DNA from: Betaproteobacteria bacterium
GTDB taxonomy: Bacteria > Pseudomonadota > Gammaproteobacteria > Burkholderiales > SG8-39
Direction: 5' to 3'
Assembly: GCA_947482825.1 (NCBI GenBank)
Contig: CANKMT010000065.1
Coordinates: forward strand, 1-33,211
Length of the DNA stretch: 33,211 bases
Made by a program: the position numbers and the translations under genes. Below the pieces are notes generated by a model that was given only the letters and a program-made list of their open reading frames with translations, was not told the origin of the DNA and made no database searches. This document shows positions 33,061 to 33,211 of this stretch, one piece after another. Position 1 is the stretch's first letter, and every line of letters begins with the position of its first letter.

Positions 33061-33211
33061 AGGTCTACGGCGAGGAGAACGTCACGCTTCAATATCGCAC
33101 GTGTGATTTGCTGTGGCGACCGGCGGCCCGGATCGTGCGCTTCGTGGCCGTCCTCCATCCCACCCGAGGACGTTGTTTGCTCATGTGCACCGACACCACC
33201 TTAAGCGCCCT
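33060..33211 (+). mobile_element. DDE-type transposase fragment (runs off window)
   Basis: An open frame reads KVYGEENVTLQYRTCDLLWR, PAARIVRFVAVLHPTRGRCL and LMCTDTTLSAL to the window end. The segment RFVxVxHPTRGRCLLMxTDTxL is typical of the central part of IS4-like DDE transposases, where the second catalytic aspartate lies in the CTDT region. The N-terminal half is missing on the left, replaced by the frameshifted minus-strand gene, so this is a truncated copy or the product of a deletion. Confidence 0.6.

Overview
The window is GC-rich, densely coded DNA from a betaproteobacterium-like chromosome, most likely Burkholderiales or a relative. This is inferred from three intact Bug/TctC periplasmic binding proteins plus two Bug gene fragments, and from the abundance of acyl-CoA catabolic genes. 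No rRNA, tRNA or CRISPR array was seen.

Layout. (1) 1-1506: the 3' part of metF and a TauE/SafE-type membrane protein. (2) 1518-8552: a catabolic unit. A crotonase-fold gene on the minus strand diverges from a tightly packed plus-strand operon: acyl-CoA dehydrogenase, FadR-type GntR regulator, family III CoA-transferase, Bug protein, acyl-CoA dehydrogenase, Bug protein. The divergent promoters overlap and share one FadR-family-type palindrome, so the operon-encoded GntR protein is the obvious candidate regulator. (3) 8553-10067: gene remnants around a secreted dienelactone-hydrolase-like gene. (4) 10068-13661: two adjacent N-acyl-D-amino-acid deacylase paralogues. (5) 13.6-18.5 kb: an accessory island with an MntA/HepT-type module, a PPK2 polyphosphate kinase, a degraded YafQ-like toxin, a HigB/HigA-like pair and a winged-helix nucleotidyltransferase/HEPN pair. 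These are interspersed with degenerate repeats, an IS91-type transposase scrap and a Bug 3'-end scrap. (6) 18580-25158: a minus-strand operon of bicupin protein, three-subunit molybdenum hydroxylase (2Fe-2S, FAD, Mo subunits), quinone-oxidoreductase-like MDR protein and Bug protein. (7) 25297-32415: a class V aminotransferase carrying an in-frame N-terminal helix-turn-helix domain, divergent from an operon of ThDP enzyme, crotonase-fold protein, ADP-forming acyl-CoA synthetase and IclR regulator. (8) 32416-33211: a non-coding stretch, a frameshifted gene and the start of a DDE-type transposase fragment that runs off the window.

How it fits together: regions 2, 6 and 7 each look like a self-contained pathway for taking up and oxidising organic acids, with Bug proteins as solute receptors, CoA activation, acyl-CoA dehydrogenation and local regulators. 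The substrates cannot be named from sequence. The most unusual points are the HTH-aminotransferase fusion with its own palindrome and possibly leaderless promoter, the three nucleotidyltransferase/HEPN or toxin-antitoxin modules around ppk2, a second dead copy of the mntA/hepT junction 5.5 kb away, and a TA pair bracketed by direct repeats of a Bug gene 3' end. All alignments and counts here were made by eye.
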